DNA of 64,000 bases from Angiostrongylus vasorum (GCA_018806985.1 JADANN010000380.1:808501-872500), one strand, 5' to 3'; shown: positions 1-12,165, counted from the first letter of the stretch. Notes: generated by a model not told the origin, from the letters alone. Program-made: numbers and translations.

Positions 1-45
1 GAAGCAAACACGAGGTTGGTATTATAGCATTTATTAATACAGAAC

Positions 46-80
46 AGCTGACGTTTCTGTTGTTTCGCCTTCCTCAGAGC
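46..80 (-). ncRNA. Hammerhead ribozyme-like core, degenerate
   Basis: On the minus strand the order CUGAGGA, a stem II region, then GAAACGUC fits the hammerhead pattern CUGANGA / stem II / GAAA. Stem II pairing is weak here, so this copy is probably inactive. Confidence 0.4.
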
Positions 81-850
81 CTGGGAAGGTCACATGCAAT
101 CTACTCACCCAAATACTTTCACAACCTCAGCAGATAAAGCATAATACATATAAGTTTCAGTCACAGAATAAACAGCTTCTTTTAAACATTGCAGCTGTAA
201 ACGTTGTTCAAACAAAGCCGGTCTAGAGAATTTGGTAACACTGATAGAAATACCACCAGACACTCTAAAGGTATCAGCTAGTTCGTAAACGCCTAGATGA
301 CCACCCATAGACAACGCAAAGTTGCATGATATGCCCTAACGGTGAAGGCGATCATTGCAAGAGTTTGAATACGGTGTACCTAATCTTTTACAAAGCATGT
401 AGAGAGAAACAGAACACTTAGTGGGTAAGTTTAAGTTGAAGCCAAACACTCCACTAGGCGCGCACAGGACGTAGAAACCTAACGGAGAAGATTATGAAGT
501 AAAAGACACTATCCTCGCACAGGAATCCAAATCATCAGTGCGTAAAAGTCTTGAAGCTTCGTGTTAATTCCAAAACTCAGAAATAAACCGCAAGGAGGAG
601 TGTCTTGTGATCACGCGTGACTTCGCGCGATGCCTCAGGGTTACTCTATGACTTGACCCCGACACATTCCTCGACCATCCGATACTTTGTACGGTTGCTC
701 TCTAGCAAATAACTAGAAGACTTACAAAGAACAAACGGTGAAAGAAGCTGTTTATGATGCGAATGGAAATTTCTGTGTTATGTTTTCTCTGCTGAGATTA
801 CGAAAGTGTTTGGCTGAGTAGATCGCATGTCATTTAGACCTTTCCAGGTT

Positions 851-882
851 CTGAAGAAGACGGCACAGCCAAACCGTCAGCT
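851..882 (+). ncRNA. Hammerhead ribozyme-like core, degenerate
   Basis: This is the mirror copy of the 46-80 core in the right arm of the foldback. It reads CUGAAGA, a stem II candidate, then AAACCGUC, so the GAAA box is damaged. Confidence 0.3.
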
Positions 883-900
883 ATTCTGTATTAACAAATG

Positions 901-1318
901 CTGTAATACCAATCTTGTGTTTGCTCACTGAAGAAAAACAATGAATCATTGCACACTAATATACTAATACCGGATAATCTAATGTATGTAGAGGAATAGA
1001 CGATATAGAAGTTTCCTACTCCATGAAACAGGGCATCAGCTTGGTATTTGCCATGATATGCAACAACTTTTCTGAGTCGGGATATGAGATGGCGAAATTC
1101 ATTTACAGCCGAAGAACAAAGCTGTGACTGCAGGGATGCGTGATGCCCAAGTAGATGATTTCATTCTCTTTTCAGTATGCACCTCTTTAAAATAAAATTT
1201 CCCTCCAGTATCCTCTTTAAATATGAATTAAAACTAAACCGGCTTTAAAAGTGCCTGCAGCTCTCGATGGTTATTCCTCTAATCATCTTATCCCTTCCTC
1301 ACAGCAGGTCTTTCATTT
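901..1318. other. No gene recognised
   Basis: This AT-rich stretch lies between the foldback and the TWK exon. If the channel gene is intact it would be intron; no second TWK exon is visible in it. Confidence 0.4.
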
Positions 1319-1380
1319 CTAGAACAGTAACGTAACTGGAGTGTCGAGACCTAAAGAGTAGTCACTACCTAGTACATTAC

Positions 1381-1600
1381 TTGCCTTCAAATGCTCTCCT
1401 TCGAGTTTCTGAAACATCAGTGCTCCAAAGATGATGTAGAGCACACAGCTCACGACGAGCATTAGATGAGGTGTGAAGAAGCGCGCCACGATCATCTTTA
1501 AGGCAACCCTGGAAACACTGCTCTCTATATGTTCTGATTCTGTTTGCCCCAAAAGTTTCGCTTCAACAACGCATGCATGATGAAAGGAGTAGGCTCCTCT
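1381..1600 (-). CDS. Two-pore domain potassium channel (TWK/K2P), single exon
   Basis: The minus-strand frame encodes a charged stretch, then a hydrophobic helix flanked by RFFTPHLMLVV and GALMFQKLEGEH. This is the usual layout of the first membrane segment of nematode TWK channels: helix, GA-F, KLE at the start of the cap. K2P channels carry potassium leak current in the plasma membrane. Only this exon is recognised. The frame runs on for about 20 codons past LEGEHLK without resemblance, so the donor is probably just after it; a GC-type donor (GCAAGT) or a nearby GTAATG fits. The pore loops and remaining helices are not seen between here and the left edge, so the gene either continues outside the window or is a fragment. 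No ATG decides the start. Confidence 0.5.
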
Positions 1601-1609
1601 CTTTTAGTA

Positions 1610-2585
1610 TTGAAATTGTTAATAGTTATCCAATTTAATACATGAAATTATTTAGTTAGTGCCACATTTGAAAGCAACCTGTTAGTAGTTGAATATATTG
1701 ATAAGTTATATTTAAAAAACAGCAGAGATGTTTTATGCGACAAAGTGCTGAACCAGGGATCTTTCTTACTAAAGGATTCGCCAAGTTGTGGGCATTAAAC
1801 GATGACCAAAATATTTCCCCAGTTGCCCCGAGTTAGAGGACGGAGTCAGGTAATGGATTTCCGAATTATTTCCGAAATGCAGCAATGCGGACCTCGCGTA
1901 AACCTTCAGTTCTTCTTTAACCGTTCGTTCTGAATAAGTTTCAAAAAATCCACGCTTGAACCGATAAAACAATTAAAGCGATAAAGCGATTAAACGCAGA
2001 CTAAAAAGCGACTTTGCATTTCATTGCATTTCATTGAAATACAGCTGGATCCAGAGATCTAAAAGATGCATTGTGTCCTTCGAGCCGATTTGAAATACAT
2101 CTTTCGCATAAGGGGCAGCGGTAGGGGGATTCGCATATATGGAACTTGCATTCTGAAGGTCGATTCCGCCGAAATGCTGCATTCATAAGAATGAGAAGTA
2201 ATGGGGGACGGTTAGGAATCGCCGCCAAAAAATAAGTTCTAAGTCCACTCTGAGAAAGACTGGTAAGCTACTCGAGAAAGACAACAGCCTTGCTGACAGA
2301 TCGGCAAGCCATGCGTAGGCATCAAAAGACCAAACCAAACATAAAAAGTGAAAGGAAATGATTCTCCCAACCACGAAAGAACCAATGATACGGGAGCGTT
2401 GAATAGTGCGAGTACGGAGAAGTTGCTCAAATCTCAACGGTATTCTAGGCGGTGTAAATCTGAGAAGACTAGTCTCTATATACGATAAAGATCTGCACTT
2501 ATAATTCTAGTATCTGAACGTTTTATTGTGAAACTGATACGTAGGGAGGGAGCATTATTCGTCCAACTGAACGAGGCGCCTATTT
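1610..2585. other. No gene recognised
   Basis: Short open frames occur here on the minus strand, but none resembles a known protein and none has convincing splice borders. Confidence 0.4.
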
Positions 2586-2589
2586 GAGC

Positions 2590-4480
2590 GGTGTATGCCA
2601 CCACAAAAAAAATTGCTTTTCAAAACACGAATTTGGTCATCAACATTGGTTTCTTCGAACAACTAGCAACCCGAATAGGACACTTTCGGTAGAGAAGCTG
2701 CAGACTAAAGCGGCTTTAACAATCTTCCTCGTTTATGAGCCGACATCAAGCTATGACGAAGACGAATCCAAAGCTTTCAGTTTGCACTTGGTAAAGCTTT
2801 ACGGAAAAGATCATATCTTCTTTAAAGCGTCTCCAAAACATACAAGTTACGCTTAAATTTGCGAAATCCAATACAGAAAGAATAAAACGGGATCTTAGGA
2901 AAAAAAAGGCAACAGTACATACTTCTCTTGCAAGGACTGCGATGAGTTTTTTAACCTACGGAAAAACAAGAAGAGAATCGGCAACAGCCTACACAGTACC
3001 TCGTATCTCGTATGCCCTTTACCTATCAAAGAGATGATCGCTCTCCAGCGAAGTGGGAATCATTGATTCAGAAAAACAATGGAGATCACCTATGAATTCC
3101 ATTATAATCCTTTCAAATAGTTCTCCAACTGCTTCCACATCAGGTTAAAAATCAGAGATATGTCGTCCGGACGACTCTACCTCCCAAAATTCGAGATGTA
3201 ACCTTGTCGGTGAGGAATCGCAGAATCGCATAAAATCCCATAGGTGAAGGATTAGCCTAAAACATCTGAGAAACCCACCACTATCCGTGAGCTACACTTT
3301 CATTTTTCACATGCTACCAGTCAGAACGAGAGGTACCCCCAACAAGAAATAGGAATGGCAACACCGTATTCTTGAACAGCAAGGGAGGGATAATTATAAT
3401 ATCGGCACCAATCGCTCAATCTGCCTACTCTATGTTGTTCTCACTTAGTTCGTCCTCAATATGTTTGAGAAAACACGAAGACAACCATTTGATTGAGTTC
3501 AAAGAGGTTATCAGTTCAACTGAAACAGGACCTCTCGTAGAAAATATGGACAACTGGGGGCGCTACTGCTCAGGGCATTAAGGTCTTTATTTCACAATTT
3601 TACAACACTGATGGACGAAAAAATTCTATCGGGAGATGCAGTTCGATGGTTGGAATCCACATCAACTTAGCGTTGTTGATGATGCCGTTTTTACAACATC
3701 AAACATTAGCCAGGCGGCACAAACGATTGTCGATTTCGAAAACGTTTGTGGAAAGATTGGCCATCTGTTGAAATTCAAATGAGCAATGTTTGGGAGAGAA
3801 ATGGATTCTTTTCCGACACCTCATTCAGACTTAATGGAAAGAAAATGCTCCCAAAACGCTACATCTGTATGTATGTGGGATCAGAAGTCAATGTGGTGAA
3901 TGAGTTATCCACAGAACTGAACAGTACGAAGCGAGCGTCTCCGGGATGTATCAAAAATGTCATAAAGAGCACTAAGGGACACTTGATCCGTGCTCGGCTT
4001 TTCGAGACTACGATTTTTTCCTGCCCTAACATACTCACAGAAAACCTGGTTGGAATGCAGGACAAAAGATAACTCAGTCGACGCAATGCTCGGACCATCC
4101 CAAATGACGCAGTTGAGAGAGCGAAACCGAGGTCGATAATCAAAGAGCAGAAATTCCACTATGTAGATGCCGGAAATGAAGTGAGCTGGACAAGCGATGC
4201 ATTTTTTACGATAACTGAAGAATAACGGCCACCATTAAAGACTGGATCCCACGGAATGCCAGGCGCACAGCAGAAAAACATCGACTCAATTGCTAGATCT
4301 CTCTGTGAAGAACGTGGAAGAGAGCATGATACTAGGAACCACAGAGCCAACGGAGCCTATTGAGCTACTGTTTCACGCGGTGAGGAAGAGGGCTGGCTAT
4401 GAGTGACCACTCGACTCAGTTGCCGATTAACTGAGAGCAACGTGTGAATGTACTAATAAATCATTACGTTGGTGCAAAAA
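2590..4480 (+). mobile_element. RTE-type non-LTR retrotransposon, decayed copy 1
   Basis: Translated pieces follow the order of an RTE polyprotein. About 2,600-2,860 matches the endonuclease part (frame with PTSSYDEDE). About 3,330-3,560 corresponds to the reverse transcriptase start (YRPICLL region, broken). About 3,740-4,060 matches the later reverse transcriptase and C-terminal part (SEVNVVNELSTELNSTKR). Alignment to the better copies at 16-20 kb and 51-53 kb supports the identity. Frames are broken many times and internal parts are missing or scrambled, so the copy is dead. Confidence 0.7.
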
Positions 4481-4559
4481 CAACAGCGAAGTTGAACCCA
4501 CAAATTTGAAAAGCTACAGCCCGCTTTAAACATTACTTTACTTTATTTTTTTCTTTCAT

Positions 4560-4925
4560 ATGATCCATCTTCACGTCTATTGTGCGCACGGATCCCAGCA
4601 CTTCTCATATTCGATTCGTTTCCTCGCATCCATTGTCCACAAAGATCTTCCAACCCTATGTGCGGTTTGTGGCTTCGCTTTGTGCTTGAGGATTTTCCAC
4701 TTCACCTTGAATGTCGTAGAATACTGGTCCAGCAATTCTTCCTGGACTCCTGAGATAGCTGGACTGGAGCGTTCCCAATAGCAGAGAGTGAATTTTTTTC
4801 CCAGACAAGCCCCGTACCAATTTCCCGATCACGGAGGGATGAGAGGCTTGGCTAGCCCGCAGCGGAATCGAACTAGGACCATGCCCGTGATGACGGACAT
4901 CATACGATTGTGCTATCTGCCCCCT
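4560..4925 (-). repeat. tRNA-headed SINE, family B
   Basis: Read on the minus strand, it begins near 4,920 with a tRNA-like head: A-box-like TAGCACAATCG, then a good B box AGTTCGATTCC. A central block shared with family A follows (CCAAGCCTCTCATCCCTCC... AAATTGGTAC), then a family-specific tail. Other copies lie at 6.1, 28.1 and 40.1 kb. Confidence 0.6.
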
Positions 4926-4929
4926 ACTA

Positions 4930-6105
4930 TCCCTTCACTTTATTAAAGCAATTTTTAGGCAACTTTATTAGTCAAAAAAATAGCCAATGAAATCTACGCT
5001 TTCTCCAGTAAAAAAATTTTTTTCTTCCGATGAAGTAAAATTTTCGATTTCTGTAATGGACTAATCTCCCCAAGCTGTTTTTCAGGAGTGAATCTTTTTT
5101 TTAAAAATGCTTTGAGCAAATGGTTGTAGAAGTGCTATAGAAATTGGTAGTCGCATGGTGGAAGCTTCAAAGAGTACTATGCTTGTGGCACCTGCATAGG
5201 TCTCTTCTTCCGTCTTCGTTAGTTATGAAATTTGTCGTCAACCTTCGCTCTGCAAGAACGCCAGATCTTTCCTAATGACTAATTCCGGATAAATTTCTTT
5301 TTTTCTTCTAAAGGCAACTTCCCAAGATTGCCACGGTACATCTAAGTTGTAAATTTTTCACTAACATTCAGAAAATCGTGTGCGATTAATACGGCTGTAG
5401 AACCCAAGATAATCAACATAACGTTTTCTGATGGAAATGCTGTCCCGCGAAATGTTGACGAGTTTCATTTTGGTCCAACCACTGCGCTACACATTTTGAG
5501 CAGCCCTGTAGGATCCTCGTTCTATGGAATGCCACGTGGTAATATATAAGGTTTTTTTTTGGGTATGCGTCCAAATTGTGTGGTACCCATTTTTCGCGCT
5601 TTTTTCACTTTCCCATTCGCTTTTTAATGAAAATCGAGTGTGGAGTGATTGATGTTGAGTTCTTTTTACAATCTCCGCATACTTCTTAAAGAATTAGCAT
5701 CGATTATTGTCTTCAGACAGTTTCATCAGCTGCTGACGGATGTCCCGCAAAGTTCGCCTTCAAGTCTTAAGTCTCCGCTGAGAAACTTTTAAACCGTCTG
5801 CCCACTGCTCACCGGAGACGCTTCCATGTTACATACTATGACGACTTTTCGAGTTCCCCTGCTTAATTATGTCTGAGTTAGGAGTTAAGTAGCAAAAAGA
5901 TCTGACTTTCTGGCCATGAAAGCATCGCTCGCTCCAACCAACTTAAAACCACTGGAAGTTGATCGATGGAAAAAATATCACATGAGCGGCAAATATTCAA
6001 GGAAGAAATAGGCCTTAAAATAAGAAACAATAATATTTTTTCGTATGAACCGTCCTTAAATCTATTTCTCATCCACCATCACGAAGATCTTCAAATTACT
6101 CTACG
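4930..6105. other. No gene recognised
   Basis: This is AT-rich sequence with runs of T and no coding similarity that I can see on either strand. Confidence 0.4.
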
Positions 6106-6109
6106 TGTG

Positions 6110-6355
6110 GGTTCAGCTGCTGCTTGAGTATTTTTTCGTTATCGCCACGAATGTCGTTTCGAGGCGATTCTCCCTAGAATCCTAGGATAGCCGTGATAAG
6201 GCGTTACCGCATAGACTACAGGTAGTGAGCCGACAAGTCTGCTACCAGTTTTTTGATTCCGTAGGTGTGCGAGGCTTGGTGAGCCTAAGGAGCAGTTGAA
6301 CAAACACTGTGGTCATAATGAACGTAATCAGCATCACTGCGCTACCCACCTCCTC
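6110..6355 (-). repeat. tRNA-headed SINE, family B, diverged
   Basis: On the minus strand, GGTAGCGCAGTGATGC near 6,350 is A-box-like. The later segment matches the tails of the 4.6-kb and 40.1-kb copies (CTATC..AGGA.TC near 6,180). It is more diverged than the other copies. Confidence 0.5.
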
Positions 6356-6359
6356 AACA

Positions 6360-7060
6360 ATAGTAATACTACCGGAATATTCAGGTAGAAAATCCGTCAT
6401 TACTGAAGCGTCCACCTAATACAACGACTGATGTCGATGAGTTGTTCACCCACTCGTCTCTGTTTTGAAGTCTATACATCGAAAAAGCCGAATAACGCTC
6501 TTATTTATTCCGTAGATGTTCTATAAAAAATGAAAGAAAGTTGGATAGTTTTCAAAGCCCATGTATGAATGAGTTAGAAAGAAGTGTCGAATGCACTGAT
6601 GGAATCTCTGACATATCACGTGTAATATAGGTATTGACGGCCCTTAGTTAAACATCAAAGTATAAGACGAAAAAACCAGAAATAGGACACGAAAATAGAA
6701 ACTAAACATATAGCCTTTCGTAGCACAGCTGGTATAGCTAGCAATGGTTATAATAGATTGGTACGGGTAAGCAAGCACCAGAGTTGTTATCCAGTTTCAA
6801 CGTTAGACTGATGTTCTTGAATGCTGAGCTATCCACTAACGAAACAACGACAAGCGGAAGAAATAGATCGCTTAACGCCCCACTCAGCATCACCACTCGA
6901 GCGCTGTCCCAGAAAATCGCAAAGGCAGCGAATTCCATCGCCTTTTGCGGAATTTTGAGAATCAGGATGTGATGCGAGTCTGTGATGACCTTTACAAACT
7001 GATTTTTCCTCTCAAATCCAGAGTGTTGTTTTCACAGACAGACGTGGAAGCGCGTATTTG
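6360..7060. other. No gene recognised
   Basis: An open frame of about 66 codons on the minus strand (6,738-6,938) has hydrophobic stretches, but there is no family match and no clear splice site. I see nothing else. Confidence 0.35.
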
Positions 7061-7159
7061 TACCTTAGTTCATTGGTAAGCTAGCACGAGCTTGTTGCCA
7101 AATATTTATTGAGCTAAACCTTCTATGTCTTCTTCCTAAGAATACATGGACCGAATCGA

Positions 7160-7565
7160 TGGTCCCCAGTCGTTCTTCTACTCGGTGTACTGTCTACGAC
7201 TTCGTAGCGAGTCTAATCTTCTTCATTGAAGCGCTGCTCTAATGAGGCAACCTCACCCGGCAGCTCTTTTTGTACAGGATGGTTATTGTTGATTATGATT
7301 GTCCGTTTCTAATAATTTGTTGTCCAACGGACAAATATGCTCCAGTAGCCGATATGAGGTAAGCTTGCACATAGCAAGTCAATATTTAAATCGCCCTGTA
7401 TAGAAAAGCATTGCTGTTTGAGGTTCCCTCATTCGAGCGGTTCTCCACCGGAGAAAATCCGACTCGATACGAAGGCGAAGACACCACATCGAGAGTACGA
7501 AGGACTGTGGACATCGACTCGCATCAGCGCTTTGAGGACTAAGATGTCGAAACGTTTGCCAAACA
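7160..7565. repeat. Inverted pair of repeat family F
   Basis: The segment 7,160-7,262, containing TAATGAGGCAACCTCACCCG, recurs as its reverse complement at 7,415-7,565 and again in direct orientation at 9,655-9,805. The nature of the family is unknown; no coding frame is conserved between copies. Confidence 0.5.
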
Positions 7566-7619
7566 AAGTATGTTTGATCAAGCTCGTGTTAACTTATCAG
7601 TGAAGAATGCACATTGAAA

Positions 7620-8080
7620 ATCAAGCCGAGATTGAAATAAAATCGGCTTTTAGAGTATTGGTTCACTATGTGCTGGCTCGTATTTGTTTCCCCTTTTTTT
7701 TACTCCTCATGCGTTTTATGACAGCTTACATGAGGGGCCGAGAAGCTCTCATTTACAGGCGTTAACGTTGTTCTTGCCGTATCGAATGTCGTTTATCAAT
7801 CGAACTCTGAGATTCAATACGACGTCTTTGCAAGGCAGCCTACATATGGGCTTCTTTCGGCTTTTGACAAATAGGGATGAGAAGATTCTTTTTAGTCTTG
7901 TTGTTTGGAGCATGAAACTTCCTCTGAGTATCTATAGAGCGTTGAATTTCCCTAAGTCTGTCCTGAAATATACCACGGCCATTTTCTCTTCCTCCTTTGA
8001 GGTACTTACTGGTTGTTCATCTATACTGCTAATACCTTCGCCTCTTTCTGATGTTTTCTATTTACCATTTATTTTATACG
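7620..8080. other. Open frames of unknown nature
   Basis: A plus-strand frame is open for about 150 codons (7,684-8,139), but its end is family A SINE sequence. The opposite strand holds a basic, Lys/Arg-rich frame around 7,850-7,985. Neither resembles a known protein, so no gene is called. Confidence 0.3.
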
Positions 8081-8205
8081 CCATCGCCAGTCATTGTAAA
8101 GGCCAGATACGCATACAATCACCTCTATCAATGCTTTAATAAAGTCAAATGCAAGGCGCACCTCCTAAGGATTGATCAACGCCGACAGCTCTATCAGCTT
8201 TGTAG
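8080..8205 (+). repeat. tRNA-headed SINE, family A, 3' half
   Basis: It matches the distal half of the full copies at 42.2 and 48.6 kb (AAGGCCAGATACGCAT, then GATCAACGCCGA). The tRNA-like head is absent. Confidence 0.6.
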
Positions 8206-8559
8206 CGATGTGAATCCACAATCCTGAAAAAGCGAGCGAGAAAAAACCTACGCTACCTTCTTGTTAAACACATTAGAAGAAGACTTAGAAAGGTAAAGAA
8301 AAAATTGTGGAAAATACGTGATAATCCTTGAACTCCTTGAGCACAGAAATCTCTTTGAGCAGTTTTGGTGCACACTGTGGACGGTTGTTCGTTTTCGTGC
8401 GAGCTATTTGAGTTAACAAAAGTATAGAACTGCTGCTAGGAAAAGGTATGTAGTGTGAGAGTTACGTATACCTGGAATACGCAAAACAAGCCAGAGATAG
8501 AGACTCATTCTTCATAACTACTACATACGAAATGTAACTTATAATATGTTTCTATTCAT

Positions 8560-8645
8560 CAAAGCAGTTAGAGGTGATTGAATGCATATCTGGTCTGAAT
8601 GCAATGACTCGAGGTGGGCTACCGATGTGGGTATCCTAAGATTCT
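8560..8645 (-). repeat. SINE family A fragment
   Basis: It is a reverse-oriented fragment containing the GGTGATTGAATGCATATCTGG block of family A followed by the CTACCGATGT block. Confidence 0.55.
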
Positions 8646-8649
8646 GTAT

Positions 8650-9610
8650 GCTAAACATATATATTCCGAATATCCTTCTTATAGCGGGGATGATATTTCG
8701 CAATATCGATGACTCAACGTTGTAAAATAAACTTAATGACAATCAAGGGATAAAAGGAGAATAATGTAAAAGCAGAAAGGAACAATGATGCTAGAATGAG
8801 GTGCTACCATACCACGAAGAAAATAGATCCAGCCTAGAACTTTTAACTGCTTGGCAAGACTGCAATTCTTAACCTGCTGATATTTTTAAACATGATCTCA
8901 ATTCTCTCTCAAATGTTCTGTGCAGTTGGAACAGCGCTGTAGTAATTTGAAGAGAAGTCAAGTCACATTCTTTTGGTGGTCACTGTGAGCGAGTAGAGTA
9001 CCATACTCTCTAAATGATTAAGTGAAACGTTGCGCTTCTGAAGAAGACTTTCAGGCTGTCCATCAAGTGGGCGAGTAAGCAAGCATGCCGTTCGAAAATA
9101 CATTAGCGAGAGTTCGAATACACAACGAGGCAAATTCACAAGAGCGCAAAGTGTACTTCGTCCATCAAAGGCAGGCGACCCACCAATAGCAGTTGGTTAT
9201 AAACAAACTTGACAACTGCTATAACGCCTCACATAGTCATTCAAGTAATCTTGTGATGATGAGAAACAGCAATAACAAAAAAACATGACAAGAAGCCTAC
9301 AAAAGAAGTAGTCGTTCCAAATCTTGAAAGGAAAAGTTATGTGAAAACCATAAAAATACTAAGGACTCACATTTTATCGAGGCCGGCTTTTAGTATATGT
9401 CAGCAGACCGACGATGGCATAAGTCGAGACGATTCCCTGGAGACGTGGTCTCGCCCCCGACCGTGTCAATATGCAACGTCAAGCATATTCACAGTTTAGA
9501 GCTCTTCAATGAGCTATTTAGATTACTATGCGACTTCTCTTTGGACTTTTTTGGTTCTCGTTGTTCCAGATACCTACTGGAAAAAAATCAAAGCAAAATC
9601 CCAGTATTCT
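8650..9610. other. No gene recognised
   Basis: Nothing coding or repetitive can be supported beyond low-complexity A/T tracts. Confidence 0.35.
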
Positions 9611-9654
9611 TTCATTGGTAAGCTAACGAGAGTTTGATAAAGAACTTTATTCGG

Positions 9655-9805
9655 CTAACGGATCGACATCTTCGTCATCATCAAAGCCGATGATTCGAGT
9701 CGATATAGACAGTTCTTACTCTCGATATTGTGTTTTTGTCGTCGTACCGAGTCCAATTTTCATCAGTGGAGCATTGCTCGAATGAGGCAACCTCACCCGA
9801 TGAAT
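9655..9805. repeat. Repeat family F, third copy
   Basis: It is a direct copy of the 7.16-kb segment, including the GAATGAGGCAACCTCACCCG block. Family C begins just after it. Confidence 0.5.
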
Positions 9806-9884
9806 GCGAGCTGGTAATGATACCAACTTCCGCAGAATGGATTGTCTGGGGGAAAAAAGCAAGCATTTATCACAGTACAACCAC

Positions 9885-10400
9885 AGTGATGCTGAGATAT
9901 GTGCAAAACTCTAGACAGCAGATCTCCGCGGTGGAGATCGAACACGATATTACCCTTTTCGGGAGCTGACGCGTTCACCAGTGCACATGCGCGGGGTTTC
10001 GTTTCGCCTTTCTCTCAGCTAGTTTTCTATCTACCAGTGCCACCAGCAATCGCCCGTCAACGAGATTGATCTGCGGAACCCACATCGGTATTGAACCCAG
10101 TTAAGCTGACACTACAGTCTGCAGTAAATAAAAAAGTTAACATTGCGATTTCGTCTGTTGTCTCAGCTTAACTGGGTTCAATTCCGATGTGGGCTCCCCA
10201 AATCGATCCCGTTGACGGGTGATTGCTGATGGCACTGGTAGATAGAAAAAGTAGCTAAAAGAAAGGCGAAACGAAGGATGTGTATGGTGTGATGCTGAAC
10301 GTGTTAGCCCTCGGAAAGGGCAATAGCATTTTCAATCCCCACCGTTTGCACCTGCCTTCCGGAGTTTTGCAAATATCTCAGCATCACACTCTGCCGTGAA
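9885..10400. repeat. Family C SINE-like repeat, inverted dimer
   Basis: About 9,885-10,130 is the reverse complement of about 10,150-10,400. Each arm holds the family landmarks GACGGGTGATTGCTGATGGC, AACGAAGGA, an AAAGGG block and TTTGCAAATATCTCAGCA. Other copies carry a B-box-like GTTCGATCCCCACC, which suggests a tRNA-derived head. Confidence 0.6.
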
Positions 10401-10454
10401 AAAATTATAGTAGGCAAGAAATAAAAGGTTAACATTGTGACTTCGACTACAACC

Positions 10455-10665
10455 TGAGCTTGACTAGGTTCAATACCGATTTGTGCTCTCCAGATCAATA
10501 CCACTAACGAGTGATTGCTGATGCCAGCGTTAGGTAGAAAACTAGCTGAGAGCAACGCAAAGCAAGGGGATCCGTGCCACAGTGTGTAATGCTCGAGCCC
10601 TCTGAAGAGGGAAATCGTGTTTCGATCTGGTCCGGGGTCCAAGTTTTGCCAATCTCTCAGCATCG
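10455..10665 (+). repeat. Family C SINE-like repeat
   Basis: A single plus-oriented copy with the landmarks GTGATTGCTGATGCC, ACTAGCTGAGAG and TTTTGCCAATCTCTCAGCATC. Confidence 0.6.
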
Positions 10666-11139
10666 TTGTGGTTCAGATGCATATTATTAAAAGCATTGAG
10701 GATTTCCTTGCTTTTTTATGGTAAATGAACGCACTCCCAAAGAATGTATAGTATGATCAGCTGTAGAACTTTCGAAGACAACAATAGCTAAACTGAATTC
10801 CGCACTCTCCATTATGAAATTCCCACGTCAGTTAACAGGGAAGTCTCTAGCATCGTAAATCACCGTGGATGATTTAATGATCATGAACTCAAACAGCCTC
10901 CTACCCTCTTTATTTAAAACAACGTCGACTTCCAGCCATTCATTCATCACGCCCCATCTAGCTTTGGGACAGACGTTCTGCGGGGTGGTAGCGTAATACT
11001 GTACTTTGAAACAAAACTTCTTAACGAATTTGACAAGTTTTTTCACTTCGATTCTATTTCTCAACTTTATTTGACGGCATGTTTACTTCGAGTTTAGGAC
11101 TCCAAGCCAGCTTCGAACCCGCTATCACTCTGACAGCAC

Positions 11140-11295
11140 CGCCAGGGTAAAAAAAATAGCTAAGAGAAAGGCAAAGAAAAGGCCGCGGTGGCGATGGGTA
11201 GGGATCCTACCCACGGGTAGGATTTGGGTTCCGGAAAGACTAATCACAAGTTCGAAATAGGCCTAGTTTTGCAAATATCTAAAATGCATTGTGGT
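11140..11295 (+). repeat. Family C SINE-like repeat, partial
   Basis: It carries ATAGCTAAGAGAAAGGCAAAG and the terminal TTTTGCAAATATCT block; the first part is missing. Confidence 0.5.
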
Positions 11296-11299
11296 TGTA

Positions 11300-11780
11300 T
11301 TTCATTCAATACATTGCAGACCATAGAAAAACAATAGGCAACAAATGAAAACGTAAACACTATGACATATTTGCTGTTATTATCGGGCTATTACGCTACT
11401 TTTTGAGCCGTTTCTGGAACTCATTTAACCTCAGTGAGAGGTTTTTTGCCACAAGAAGTAAACAGAGGAGACGCTGTTGAGGCTATCGTAATTACCGACT
11501 TCTTTATCGAATAGATTTTGCTTTAGTGGCCAAAATTAAAAAAAAACTATATACAGTCTGTAGGGTGGGTGGAAAAGATACAATAGTTCGGTACAACTTC
11601 AGTTGCCAGTACGACAGCTCTGCGAAGTGTAGCCAAACGTTGGCATGCAAAAAGTTGGACACTATTTCATTTTTGCCCGTTACTCCTTTAACGGCCACTG
11701 CAAACTTTTGTGATTGCTCTGTGATCAGCTTACTACTGCGTGATCAGGTCTAACTTAGGTAGTGAATTCTCGCCCATACA
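11300..11780. other. No gene recognised
   Basis: Overlapping short frames occur on both strands at 11,504-11,753, but none is recognised and no convincing exon borders are visible. Confidence 0.35.
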
Positions 11781-11784
11781 GTTT

Positions 11785-12165
11785 TAAGACCTCCCAACGG
11801 TGTACCGCCTCATCGTGGCTGGGAGGTGCTCCTGGGTGTCGGACTGCGATATACAGCAGGGGGATTCATCCCCTGGAAGGGTCTCCCAAGCTGAGAAGGA
11901 GTCCTGCGTTTTCAGGAAGCCTAGCTAAGAGTAAACCAATACCAGGATCCACCACCATTCTGGTATCAAAGTCGCAAGGTTGTAAATCTCCCTCTGATCC
12001 ACAAGGGCTGCGACTGCCTGTGGTGGTGAAGACTTGGGGCAGACTTTGGCCAGCCTGACCTCGGGGCTCCAGGGAGCTATGATGGCTTAACCAGCAAATC
12101 TCCGAAAAATGAAGATTATGCTGGGGCTCGCACAACCAGTGAAGACGGGCCATTCAAGTATCAAA
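11785..12165 (+). repeat. Family D repeat, full-length-like
   Basis: It starts with a hairpin (ACCTCCCA ... TGGGAGGT, about 40 bases) and ends near CCATTCAAGTATC. Copies at 22.9, 27.2, 39.1 and 54.4 kb end in CCAAGTAT repeated up to twice. A simple tandem tail on a non-coding element is typical of a SINE or a LINE-mobilised repeat (inference). Confidence 0.6.

Larger units (their letters stand above)
1..900. mobile_element. Foldback element with hammerhead-like arm ends (copy 1)
   Basis: Bases about 1-195 and 720-900 are an imperfect inverted repeat, visible by reading the right arm as its reverse complement. Each arm carries a hammerhead-like core reading outwards: minus strand 46-80, plus strand 851-882. 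The same core is found near the end of the Penelope-like element at 31.86 kb, so the foldback is probably a non-autonomous derivative of such elements (inference). The loop (200-720) shows no recognisable coding sequence. The left arm may extend beyond the window edge. Confidence 0.6.

Noticed and set aside
7684..8139. 151-codon plus-strand frame
   Set aside because: Its last part is family A SINE sequence and the start has no similarity or exon borders.
11866..12153. 95-codon frame in family D
   Set aside because: The frame is not kept between family D copies, so it is a repeat body and not a gene.
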